This document shows positions 27,401-40,338 of a DNA stretch of 64,000 nt, one piece after another (the stretch's first letter is position 1; each line of letters begins with the position of its first letter). A program made the translations under genes and the position numbers. Source of the DNA: Shinisaurus crocodilurus (taxonomy: Eukaryota > Chordata > Lepidosauria > Squamata > Shinisauridae); contig CM037878.1 of assembly GCA_021292165.1 (NCBI GenBank), forward strand, positions 292,130,971-292,194,970. Direction: 5' to 3'. The notes below the pieces were generated by a model, which made no database searches, was not told where the DNA came from, and was given only the letters and a program-made list of their open reading frames with translations.

Positions 27401-30400
27401 TTTGATATAAGAGTGTTTTGGATTACAAGCACGTTTCCGGAACGAATTATGCTCTCAATCCAAGGCATGACTGTACTATATAGCAGTGTTCTCCAACCTT
27501 GGGTCCCCAGATGTTTTTGGCCTACAACTCCCAGCATGCCCCAGCCAGCTACGCTGGTTGGGGCATGCTGGGAGTTGTAGGCCAAAAACATCTGGGGACC
27601 CAAGGTTGGAGAACTGCTATATACTACAATAATGGACATTATCCTCATCTCTTAGCCGCCAGAGTTCATTTCCAGTCAACTATTTTCACAACTATTCTTT
27701 TCTTTATCATCACATTTTAATTAGCCCCACGTACGGCACAATCCTATGCATGCCTACTCCGAAGTAAACCCACCAAAGTTCAATGGAGCTTACGTCCAGG
27801 AATGTGTTCACAGAACTGCTGCCTCAGAGTGATAAAAATAAGAAGCCAAGGTTTCTCTTTAAAATTTGGCTTTATGTGACTATTTTGTACGATACCAATA
27901 CATTTTTCATGTCTCCACAAATAGTAAAATATATTTTTTATTATGCCACTAAACCACTTAATTGAATTTTAAGCTCTTTTAAAATGTAAAACAGGACCCA
28001 AAGCTTTGAATACATGCAGGTATAGAGCAATATTTTGAGGTCCTAAATGCCAGCATCAAGAGCAATCAGATGGTTGTTCATCCTACTCCCTGCAAAGTAC
28101 TTTGATTTGTAAAACTGCCAGGGATGTTGAAGAGTCCTTGGTTTCGAGTCACGAGTCTTTGGACCCGAGTCTCGAGTCCGAGTCCATGGCCCAAAATGGT
28201 GACTCACGCAGGACTGGTGCAAGGCAGTTTGGCGCCCTAGGCAAAATCAGTATTTAGCGCGCGCCCCTCTCGTGCCGGGGGGGGGCTCCGGAGCAAAGCA
28301 GTTGGGAAACGCCTGCTCGCCCAGCACCCCCACCCACCCACCCTTATTTTCCCAACAAAATAAGGCTACTTCAGATGTGTGGCTTAAATAAATTCTAGGC
28401 ACAAGTGTGCCTTTTTATTTCAAAACTCTGCAACTGATTTTGGCAAGAACAGACCAGGCAGACAAACCCAAAATAACCAGACAGGCAGGGAACCCCAAAA
28501 CAGGCAGGCAGAGGCCTTTGTCTTGGACAATTCAAACTGTGGAACTGGTTAAGAAGAGACCAGGCAAGCAGAGGAGGCAGGGAACCCCAAACAGGCAGGC
28601 AGAGGCAGCCAAACCCAAAATGTCTGAAAGGTTGCATTTTAGGAAAATGATTTTAAAAAATAAACTTGCTTTCCTTCCTAAAACCTATCCATGTTGCATT
28701 TGAGGAACACGATTTTGGAACACGAGTCCTTGGTCTCGAGTCCCGAGTCGAGTCTCGAGTCCCATTAAAAATATTGGAACTCGAGTCTGACTCGAGTCAG
28801 AGGGGGGACTCAGTCCAACTCACAAGTCGAGTCCTGGAATCCGAGTCCCCATCCCTGACAACTGCAGGGCAGGGTGCCCTATATCCCGCTTGTTCCATCT
28901 ATAATGAAAGAGTCAGGACCACATACTTTCAAGATAATTTGTTTTATTGATTCAGCATAGTATCTTTTGGGAAGTATAAGTTCCCAGAATTCAGAGTTTT
29001 GCTGATCTTGTTGTAAGGAAACATAAGTCAACATTATGGCTTCTGGTGGCACCCCTGAGGATGATCAACTCAACTCTTTCTTGGGTTATTCCTCCTCATG
29101 TTTCTCTGGCCTTTCTGCTTCTCCATTGGCTAGGAGAAGAAATCCCAGGCCAATGAACCAGATTCTTGGATGACTGGGATAACTATGTATTAATAGAGAA
29201 GGCCCAAATAAACTGATCAACTGAGGCCACATTTGGGATTTCTGATGTTTGCAGCACCAGCCAAGGTCAAACTACAGTTTCTACAGTTAAAAGATTTGCT
29301 GAATGAGGAGCAAGGTTTTAACTTATTTACCTTCAGCATTATCAGATTGTTAGTCCACCAAAGTGAGAGTGTTCCAGGTGCTGCTCTAATCAACTTAACA
29401 GGTGTACAGCAGCTCAGTAATGAAGGTCAAGTTCTAAGATCCATAATACCACAAACTGGAAGCAGCTAGCTGAAGTCAGTCACAGACCTACATACTAACC
29501 AGGCTGCTGAGACAACCCCAGTCAACATGTTATTGTATCCTTGGGGTGCTGCAATAAAGCACTATTAAACCAGCCACTAATTCCACAGAATGATAAAAAA
29601 AAATCTATACATAGAATCAACAACCAAATTGGCACATTGAGAGAATAAGACCAGAGTTTGGAGTGCAGCTGCATCGACTGCTTCAGCATACACTCAGTTC
29701 ACTTTTGAGCTGCTTTGCGGTGATGCTATGTACGTACATCCAAGTTCCTCTGATATGAAGAACCATTTCTTTAAGTTGCCATTATTTTATCAAACAATGC
29801 ACTAAAGCACCTGGTGACCAACTTTTGCAGGTTCTTCTACCCACCAACATGGCTCCAATTGGAGCCGTTTGTATCCTGCAATTCCACACCTGCATTATGC
29901 AAGCACGGAACTAAGCATCCTGACACTCTCCATTTTCATTTTTTTTTAAAGCAGATGGTTTCTTAAGTGTGGTTACAAAAGTAGGCTAGAAAGCATGCCT
30001 GGTGAAGCTACAAGAAAGGGGATGAAGCAGGATTTCCAGTGGTCAGGGAATGGAGCTTTAGTACCATGCAGGCCAAAAGCTTTTTTAAAAAAGGCAGGAC
30101 TATGCAAATAAGCAAATATACACAACTATGGCAGATCTGAATAATTGATAAAGGCTAAATCAGTCTGGTTTGCATAGAATTTGGGTTATGTCTGTAGAGA
30201 ATTCAGACTTTAGGATGGGCATGGGCAAGTCACCCCCACAGTCATAGAGCTTATGGTGATCATCCAGTGGCACCTTTCAAGGTGACTGACGTTTACCCAA
30301 GGCTGCCCTCGCTAATGCCCTGAGGCTTGCCAGGAGGGAGACTGGGACGTCTTTGGGGTTTTGCCTTTCTCGCCTACATTGGGTGCCTGGAGGCATCAAA

Positions 30401-32954
30401 GTAAGGCGACGAAGGTAAAGCTCCACATGGAGGGCAACTGGCCGGGGGCGGACCAACCCGCCTCCGGTGCAGTTCGGATGTATTCGCCCAAATATTGGTT
30501 TTTTCCCGGCCAATGGCCGGGCTAGGTTAGTACCGCACTTCGCCCTTCACAGATCTTCAATTCAATAAATGTGGCCCTGATTTGATAGCCTCTATTGCCC
30601 TGCTTCTGTGCAGCTAAGGCAGTGTTTCTCAACCTTGGGTCCCCAGATGTTTTTGGCCTACAACTCCCAGCATGCCCCAGCCAGCATAGCTGGCTGGGGC
30701 ATGCTGGGAGTTGTAGGCCAAAAACATCTGGGGACCCAAGGTTGAGAAACACTGAGCTAAGGCTTCGTGCATCTGCTGGGGGTGGCTTTTCCCCAGTACT
30801 GTGGCTCCATCCTGCTCCGCTGCACCTGTAGGATGAAATGGGCAAAGATGGTTTAAAATGGTTAGGAAGGGCAGGCACAGCACTGACTGCTCCCTCACCC
30901 CAACTGCAAATTCACTAACACTGAAGTCCTCCGGAACTGGTTAGCAGGTGTGTAGTACCTTTTGGAATCCAAGAAAGCCATAAAAACTGACCTCTTCCGG
31001 CAGGCCTAGCCGTGGAATTTTAGGATGCTTTTAAGATGTTTTTAAGATGTTTTAATAATGTATGCTATGTTTTTAATTAGTTTATATATTTTATGTTTAT
31101 TGTTGTTCCCTGCCTCAATCCGGGTAAGAAAATAATAATAATAATAATTGTGAAGAGAAAGCCATAGCCCCCCACACACACACATATGCACACATACCAG
31201 CAAGATAGCATCAGACACCCAAGAATCACAATAGGAGTCATTCACATGCCCCCTGGCAAGTCCCTGGTCTGGCAGCCGAAGGAGCTGTGGAATATTCATT
31301 CCCAGGTGTTGGATAGAAGAAAGGAACAGCCAAAGACTCCTAGGTGCCGGCCGGGCAAACAAGAAAAACCAGTCGTGCCAGGAGGGGGCACGACAAGAAG
31401 GAGGGCCCCCAACGGAGGGTATAAAGCCCAGGGTCAGTGGCGGGAAAAGGGTTGTTGGTCGTGGGGCAGCAAGCTGCAAGGTCCATGGCTCAGGCCAAAC
31501 CACCTTCAACCCTGGGGGAGCTCCCAGTGAACAACGCTAACAGAGAACAGCCCTTTTGGAGTTAAGCGGCTTTCTAGGAACAAGGCATTTCCAGGTACGA
31601 CTGTCTGTATTGCTTTTGCGGCTCGCTACCAGCTCAATTGTAGGTGTGTGCTTAGCGTGGTGCTTTGTATATGTTCTGTTACGCTCCATTAAACTCTGTT
31701 TACCCATAACAGTGTACAGTAATACCTTGGATTACGAGCACAATTCGTTCCGGAACCATGCTCGTAATCCAAAATACTCGTACATCAAAGCAAGTTTCCC
31801 CATTAGAAATAATGGGAACTCAGATGATTCGTTCCACAACCATTTAATCACTGCTTTGCCGGCTCCCTGGCAGGGAGCCCCATGGAGGGAGCTGGCAAAG
31901 CAGTGATTAAATGGTTGTGGAATGAATCAGCAGAGTTCCCATTATTTATAATGGGGAAACTTGCTTTGATGTGCCGGCTCCCGGGGTCCCGACCACGCCT
32001 CGCCTGCCTTCACTCGCTCTGCCAGGAGTGTCCAGCAGGCGGGGGCTTCCCTGGAGGCGCGGCGCAGCCGGGCTTGGCCGCCGTTCCCTTGAGGCGCCCG
32101 AGGTGCATCTCCCTGCCAGGGAGCCGGCAAGTGCTTTGCCGCTTGCAGGGAGATGCGTGGAGCCGCTCCAGCTGCTTCCTACTGTTGCAAGCGGCAGCTC
32201 ACGGAGAGGCAAGCTGCCCGCGCCGCCTGCGGTCCCGTCGCGTCACATCTGGCCCCCATCATTGACGGGGCCGGATGTGACGCGACGGGACCGCAGGCGG
32301 CGCGGGCAGCTCGCCTCTCCGTGAGCCGCCGCTTGCAATGGTAGGAAGCAGCTGGAGCGGCTCCACGCCAGCAAAGCACCCCGTGGAGGTGAAGCGAAGG
32401 AGCCCTGGCCGTCGTTCGCTCTGCGTGCGCCTCACGCCGCCGCTTTGCCGGCTCCCTGCTTGGGAGCCGGCAAAGCGGCAGCGCGAGGCGCACGCAGAGC
32501 GAGAGGGAGCCAGCAAAGCGGCAGCGCGAGGCAGCGAATGGGGCTCCCAGGTAGAGAGCTGGCGCAGCAGCGCGAGGCGCCCGCAGAGTGAGCGGCTGCA
32601 CCTCGCCTGTATGGGGCTCCCTGCCGGCTAGGCAAAGCAGGGGAGCTGGCACTTTAAGTGCTCGTCGTGGCCACAGCGTGTGGCTCGTGTTGCGAAACTT
32701 GCTCGTCTTCCGAACGTTAATAAATGATAAAATTTTGCTCGTTTTACGAGTAGCTCGCATACCGAGTTACTCGTAATCCGAGGTATTACTGTAGTAGCGT
32801 CCATTCAAAACTCGGTCTCCTCGCTTTGCCTGCGTTATAATTGGTCGCGGCTTCTGCCAGAGAGCTGCGCACCGCTGATAGAGGGCTACCCGAGTCCGGG
32901 TTAACCCCTGAGTGGCCGAACCCGCCAAGAAGGACAGTTGCAGTCTTTCTCCAC

Positions 32955-32994
<40 letters not shown>

Positions 32995-35900
32995 TTACTA
33001 CTACTACTACTATATCATCATCATCATACTTCATTCTGTAAGATGTGGGCAACTTCAAACAATGCATTGTAGGGCAGATGGATGAATCATGGGCCTCAGG
33101 AAATTAACCTTGGCTGAACTCCACTATTATCTAGGAATGTATACTGCTTTCATCACCACAGCCTGGCAAAAGAGAGTCTTGCATCACCAACAAGCTTCCT
33201 ACTACTATACAGCTTGACAGTGTACCTTAACCTAGAGGTCTACAAGCCAAACAAAGTTTAATTTCACCTCTAAACTCTATTTGGAACATAGGAAGGACAG
33301 GAGGAATAAATTAACATTTGCAAAGTGGATAACAAAATAGAAAGGAGGGAGTTACTTGTTTATTTCTCTAAAGCAGTATTCACAAAGAGAAGGTAAACAT
33401 TACTTGAAAACTGCCCTTTTGCACAGAAGAACTATGTTTTATCATGAGCTCACTAGCTTGGCCTTTTTGTTAATTTTATACTTTTTACAAAAGATAAGTT
33501 TGAAAAGGAATCAGCAATGTTTTGGAATGGTAGATAAAGGATAATGCAAGACCATGCTCCTTTCCCAGTTTGCAGGGCTCTTGCAGCATTTGTAGTTATA
33601 TGAGAGGCATTACTCTTTTATACAAAAACATGCATTAAAATGGATAATTCATTCTAATTTTTAAGTTAATATAATAAAAAAGGAACTGGCAATTTATATT
33701 CCACCCAATTAAGCAAGGTTCCACCCAAGAGGTAGAGGAAGTGAAAGTGGAGCTCTAGTTCTTCAACAGCTTCGTAGAAGCAAAAAAGCTCCAGTTGTTT
33801 GTAATATCCAAATCCGCTGAAGAGAAGTTCCTCTCTTCCTCCTCCCTTCACTCCAAGTAGTTCTGCAGTGACACGCAGAAAGACACCAAAATAAAGCCAC
33901 AAATTGCACCTCTTGAGGGAAATCATCCTTCACAATTGGCAGCAGGAGGTCAATTTCTACCTTACCATAGTGCTTGCTGGAAGCTGTAGATGCTTTCCCC
34001 CCCCCCCCCTGGTACAACATACAGTGGACTATTTAATCTATAGCTCAACTCTCCAGATTTATTTGAGGTTGTTCACAACTGGAGATCCTACACTGAGCAG
34101 GGGGCTGGACTAGATGCCCTCCAGGAACCCTTCCAATCCCATGACTCTATGAACAATTACACTCAGATAAATATAAAATGGTAAAAGATGCAAACTACCA
34201 CCTCCAAACAAAATATATTATTCACTAATAACACAATAGCACCAGCCCAAGCCCCCAAACCCGAAGGAACAAGTTCCCTTTGCGTTTCTAAGAACCAACG
34301 AGACAACACACTAACATACATCCTCTGGCAACTCATTCTTCAGCCTTGGGGCCATGATCCCAAAAAGAGCCCTATCCCTCACTAGCACTATTCTAATATC
34401 CCTTGATTAGGTAACCTTGAGTGGGAGCTGGACCCGGATCTTAAAGAGGGAAAGAAGGAAAGGCAGGTACGAGATCGTAAAGGGCTTTAAAGGTCAACAG
34501 CAGCACTCTGAATTGACCCTGGTTGATAACTCGAAGCCAGAGCAGCTGCCTGCCACTGCAGGGTTGGTTGAATATGATCCCATCTTCCCACACCTGCCAG
34601 AAGACAGGCTGCAGCATTCTACGCCAGCTGAAATATCCAAACTGTTTTAAACAGGCAGTCCCACATACAGTGCATTGCAGTAGTCAATCCCTACAGGAAC
34701 TCAGGGAGTCCCGGAAATCAGTCTTGGAAGTAATACTAGGAAGGAAGAATTGCAGGATGAAGAGAGTCATGAAAGTGGCCTGGACCGCACCTCACATCTA
34801 AGAGCAGTAAGTGCTGATTTTATAACAAGACAAATTGTGCAGATATACAGAATGGTGCAATACTGAGGGGAACAGGATGGATTGCTTAAAGTGAAGGCAA
34901 CTCAAATTATGACTGAAAATAGCCCAGCAAAGTATCTTTAATGATTTTTTACCCACAACCTTTTCTTGATTTTCATCAATAACTACCTAAAGCAGCATGC
35001 ATTCCCAAAATAAAAATCATTAACATACATTAATTTGGCCTGTGCATGGTTAACAAACCATGCTGCTGGGTTCAGACAACAGGACAAGCCACTCTGAAAC
35101 AATCGTGGCTTATAAGCCACCATGGTTTACCATTTTGTACGAACCCAGTCACTGACCAGGTTCACATTATCAGTGGGGAAAAGAAGCCACGTGACTTTAT
35201 TGCCCCGCCCCGCAAGTCCCAGCGGTGCACTGCACGACTTGCCTAATTACCCTCGCAGCACGCGACTTCCCATGTTGTCCGGACCTGGCGAGGTGCACAG
35301 CGGGGTGGCCTCAAAACCACCCCAACCCCATGTTTGTTGTAGGGTTCTCGGGTGAGTTTGAAGCCGCCCCCCGCTGCGAACCTCGCCAGGCTCGGATGAC
35401 ACAGGAAGCTGCACACCGCGTGGATAATTATGCAATTTGTGCAAAGCACAACCGGCACATGCGGGGCAGGGAAAAGAAGCCATGGTGGCTTCTTTTCCCC
35501 GCTGATCATGCGAACCCGGCCATTGTGTCCATATTCGCTGACTGCTCCTTCTGCATCCCTGCTCCTAATGCTGGAAGCTTCACTGAATATACCAGCTTGG
35601 ATGTTGCCTCCCTGTGTTGCTGCTGCTACTTCCCCAGCCACGCACACACTTTATTTCTACGCCAGGTCTTCCATACCCTTTTCCCCAGAGCTGCACCTTC
35701 TCTGGTCTGAAATAATTGGACCCACAAAATCAGACTGTAACAGGGGAGGTCTTTCAGTGCAGTTTGAAAGGCATCCGTTCAAATCTCTCTTTTTAACACA
35801 GAAGAGCATACTGTGGTTATGCACAATTGTTTGATCAATTACGGTAGATATGTGAAATGGTGAACTTCACATTAATTGTTCATTTTTATTTATATTTAAA

Positions 35901-38900
35901 ATTGGTAAGTGATCTATTTACCTCAAAATTCCAAGGATCATTGAGAAGTAAGGGCCTGGTAAAGATGAGGTGGACCTATATTTTTCCATTTCCTAGAAAG
36001 TTTCCATAGTAGGTGTAGAATCATAAACCTGATATAGGAGCTGATCCCAGCTCTACTGGAGAACAATCCTGATGAGATTCCTAAAATCTCAAATCAATGG
36101 TATTTCCTTTGTGTTTCTAAGAACCAACAATCAGAAGGATTGTGCTATTATTATGCAGGTTCAGTGGGCAATCCTATAATCTCAGATCAAGTTTCCTTTG
36201 CTTTTCTAAGAACTAATGCAGGGTTGCCCTAAAATTTTATTTTTCATTTCCCTGACTTTCCCTGACCAACATTTGTCAATTTCCCTGACCACCATTCAAA
36301 TATAACCACAAGTTAAAAAATGAATAGGTCGTGTTGCATTAATGCAAGGCTTAATGAAATGTTCCACTCTACAACTACACAAGTCTCAACTGCAAAGATA
36401 TTTGTCAAAGTAAGGCCCTGTTGTCCTGGTTTCTACGGAAAAGCCGCAGTGCGGGGAACCAGCGCACCGGCGCAGGGTCTCGTCGCGTCACTTCTGGCCA
36501 GCTGGAAATGACGCAACAGGATCGTTGCGGCCGGCGCAGCCGGCGCAGCACAGACTGGCAAGCAGGGCCTGGGACCCGGTAAGGCCCGTTTGCTTCAGGC
36601 AGGCGTGAGCGGGGCCGATTTCAGCCCGCTATGCCTGCTTGAGGAGAGCGGTTACATCCCTAGCATTCCATACACAAGCATGACCCAAAACCATGCTCAT
36701 CTTTATATTTATTTATTTATGAATCGCCCATCTGGCCAGACAACCGGACACTGAGCGATGTACAATCCAATAAAATACAAAAAGGGGGGGGGGGGGAACA
36801 CACACACACACACAGTATAAAACACCATTTTAAAAAGTACAAAACTTAAAAATCCTAACCCACCCCATATTCCCGCCTGAAAAGCCACGTTTTTAAAGCA
36901 CAGCGGAAGCTAATCAAGGAAGGGGCATGGCGGAGGTCACTGGGGAGAGAGTTCCATAAATTGGGGGCTGCCACAGAAAAGGCCCTCCTCCTAGTCCCCA
37001 CCAGCCTGGTTTCTCTGGCTGATGGGACAGGGAGAAGGCCGTCCGTGGCAGATCTTGTTGAGTGGGAGGCGCTCCTTGAGATAAACTGGACCGGAGCCAT
37101 ACAGGGTTTTAAAGGTCAACGCCAACACTTTGAATTCGGCTCGGCAAACAACTGGTAGCCAGTGCAACTCTTTGAGCACTGGAGTGATGTGATCACGCCG
37201 GTGGCAGCCTTCAACCAGGCGAGCTGCTGCATTCTGTACCAGCTGCAACTTCCAAACCATCTTCCAGGGTAACCCCACGTAGAGCGCATTACAATAGTCT
37301 AGGCAAGAGGAGACCAAGGCATGAACCACTGATAGGAGCAGATGATTAGGAAGGTAGGGATGAAAAAACAGATGTTTAAAGTTTGTATATTGTTTAAACT
37401 AGCCTTGCTTTGCAAATGCTACAGGCAGACTTTGGAAATCATGCAGGGACAGAGCTCAACAAACACATTAGGCTGGTTGCTGGGGGTGGAGCTGAGAAAA
37501 AGGTGGAGCTGCAAAAGGGCATCATTAAGTTTTACTTGTATTCTGCGACTTCTCTATTCCAGTTGCCACCAGAACAGATCATGCTCTTGCAGCAGCAAGT
37601 CAAAAATCCACTGCTTGAATATATTTTAATCACAATTTCCCTGACTTCAGACCAATTTCCCTTTCCCTGACTTTTCAGAAAGTGGCAACCCTGTAATGAC
37701 TAGAATTTCTTTGCACCCAGAAATACAACCCCAATTCCCCAAAGGTCTAAACAGAGTGCCCATGACTTATTGGCTCAGACACCTTTGCCCAATTATCCAT
37801 AAACGTATACGTCCAAGAATTAGATGTACCGTAAATAAGGTCCACCTCCTCCCAACTATGGTTTATTAAATATGACAAAAGATTTTGCCAGCACGAACTT
37901 CCAAGAGAGCGTTTTTGCTATCTTTATGGCTACAGAAAATTATGGCAGCAGTCAAGCACTGCAAAAGACAGCTGCACATGGCGAAGTGCATTCAGATCTA
38001 GAATTGGCCTCCACAGTCACTTACGGACCCATCCCTAGAGTCTACACAATCTTCTTTAGAATTTCCTCCTTTTATCCTGGAAGACAATCTTACTCGCTCA
38101 GGAGTGATCGCCTGATGATAATGATGATGATGACCTATTAATGGGTTGCTGACCTGAATCAGTCACTGGAACAGAAATCAGCATGTCAAAGATACAACAG
38201 AGGATCACTTAAACCAGGCTGCAGGGAGTTTATGAAAAGAAACCTACAGTCTGTTAATTAACTTTGGCTTGCTAGAATAAGTATGCACATGAACTGCATT
38301 CTTCACATCAAGAACCAGGCCTGAAACAGTTTTACTAGGGAGGTAACAGGATTTTTCTGACAAGTGTGAAAGTCACTTGAGCTGCCCAAATAACCACAAA
38401 CATAATAAGACCACTTACCTTGGGACTAGCTCGGAGACTTACAGCCTTTTGCTTATCTTACTCTGTAAAGCATCATGGGCAATCAACCTGCTATAAATAA
38501 TAAATCTCACTGTATTTAACAGGGCTTGTTCCCTGATAAGCATGCATATGATTGCGCATATATTATTCTTTTTCATCCTGTCACCAACCAAAATTAAACA
38601 CATTGACATTTGCTACTACATTCAGATGTGCAATAGGAAAACTATTCAGTGAAATATACAACCTAATATTTTCCAAATTAAATGCCTGATTAATGCTTCC
38701 ACCCTATTGCAGTCACTATAAGTATTCATCCTACTTCTCTCAACACAAATAATGCTCTCTACATCCACAGATGAGATAGCAATTTGTTGCAGAAAGCCGG
38801 CGTGCGTGCCTGCCCCCGCCCCCAATGTGGACAGTGGCATGGGCGAAGGGTTAAAGACAACTCCCTTCCTCCAGATTCCCTGACCAGTTTGAAAGCGGCC

Positions 38901-40287
38901 CACATCAGCTATTTATTTAAAAGAAAAATACCAACCAGTCAAGGGCTGAAGATATGAACAACAGCACGTCTAGTTTAGCCCTGAAAACCAGTGTTTCTAG
39001 ACTGGCTCCAAGTACCTGGGAAACTCATTAGTCAGCTGCTTGTGGTACAGCCTTCCCCAAGCAGCTACCCTCCAGATATGCTGGGCAGCAAATCCCATAA
39101 TTCCCAGCCAGCATGGTCATTGGGAATTATGGAAGTTGCAGTCCAGCACATCTGGAGGGTGCCAGTAAATAATAAACTCTGCCCCGCAATAGTGTTGAAA
39201 ACTCTTCTTTCCCCAGTTCTAGGTTTTCAAACACTAGCACAGAGCTTGATTCTCATTCTTGAGAGTTGAATGCCAAACAGAAAGTAGGCAAGGTCATTCC
39301 ATTTACTGTTCTACTACCGAATCCCTCAGCAGACTGGCATTTTGCTTGAATTAGGCATCAGTTGGCAACAGCAAGTGGCCGTCAGACATCCGTATTCAAG
39401 CATAAAAGTTTTCCAATTTAAACACACAAATGTACAATGCAACGTCTCTTATGCCAGACTCTAGTCAATGGAAAACTTTTCCAGCTAGGCCAGTTTAAAA
39501 ATCACAAGAAAGGAAATGTCTCAACAACCATTAACTCACGTTATCTCAAGGAGACTATGTTTGAACAAGTTTTCTTTTATATTTTTCCCCTTTGAGGAAT
39601 GATATGAACTTGTCCTTCTTCCTAGACCAGTGTTCTCCAACCTTGGGTCCCCAAATGTTTTTGGCCTACAACTCCCAGCATGCCTCAGCCAGCGTACTGG
39701 GGACCCAAGGTTGGAGAACACTGGCCTAGACAGTTGTCTCTATTAGTACATTTCATCCCAAAATCATAGACATCAAGGCCCTGGGAGTTTTTCCATCATA
39801 CCTGCAAACAGACACCATTAGGTTGCACAGATCTAATGTATAGAAGATAGGGACTGCATATTCCTATCACCACAGACCAGAGTTAAGACAAATTGTGAGA
39901 GCCACCCACCAAGCAAAGGGGGTTCACGCGACATCAGAGGAAACCAAGCTAAGCAGCAGCAGTGTTCAATGGCCTGCTTCCAGGGTTGCTTCCCAGCCTA
40001 GCAGAACGGGGAGGCTTCTCATTTCTCAGGACCTTCTGTGGGAACTGCAGCATTCAAACAGCAGGAGGCCCTTTGTTCCTGACTTAAGTCCATCGCCTTG
40101 AAGTCAAACTGCACATGAAGAACACGCATTCCACGTAATTTTGGCAGCATATTGGAATAGCAGAAAATGAAAACTAGTCTGAAAATGTTAAAACAGAAGT
40201 TCATCTAATTCCAGGTAATATCTGAAAGATTGTCAAAAAGGTTGTCAACAAACAAAGGATAGTAAAGCAGCAGTGATCTCTCAGGGC

Positions 40288-40338
<51 letters not shown>

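Noticed and set aside
32179..32760. A 193-residue minus-strand frame
   Set aside because: It lies wholly inside the GC-rich palindromic interior of the Tigger element and repeats its own inverted motifs.
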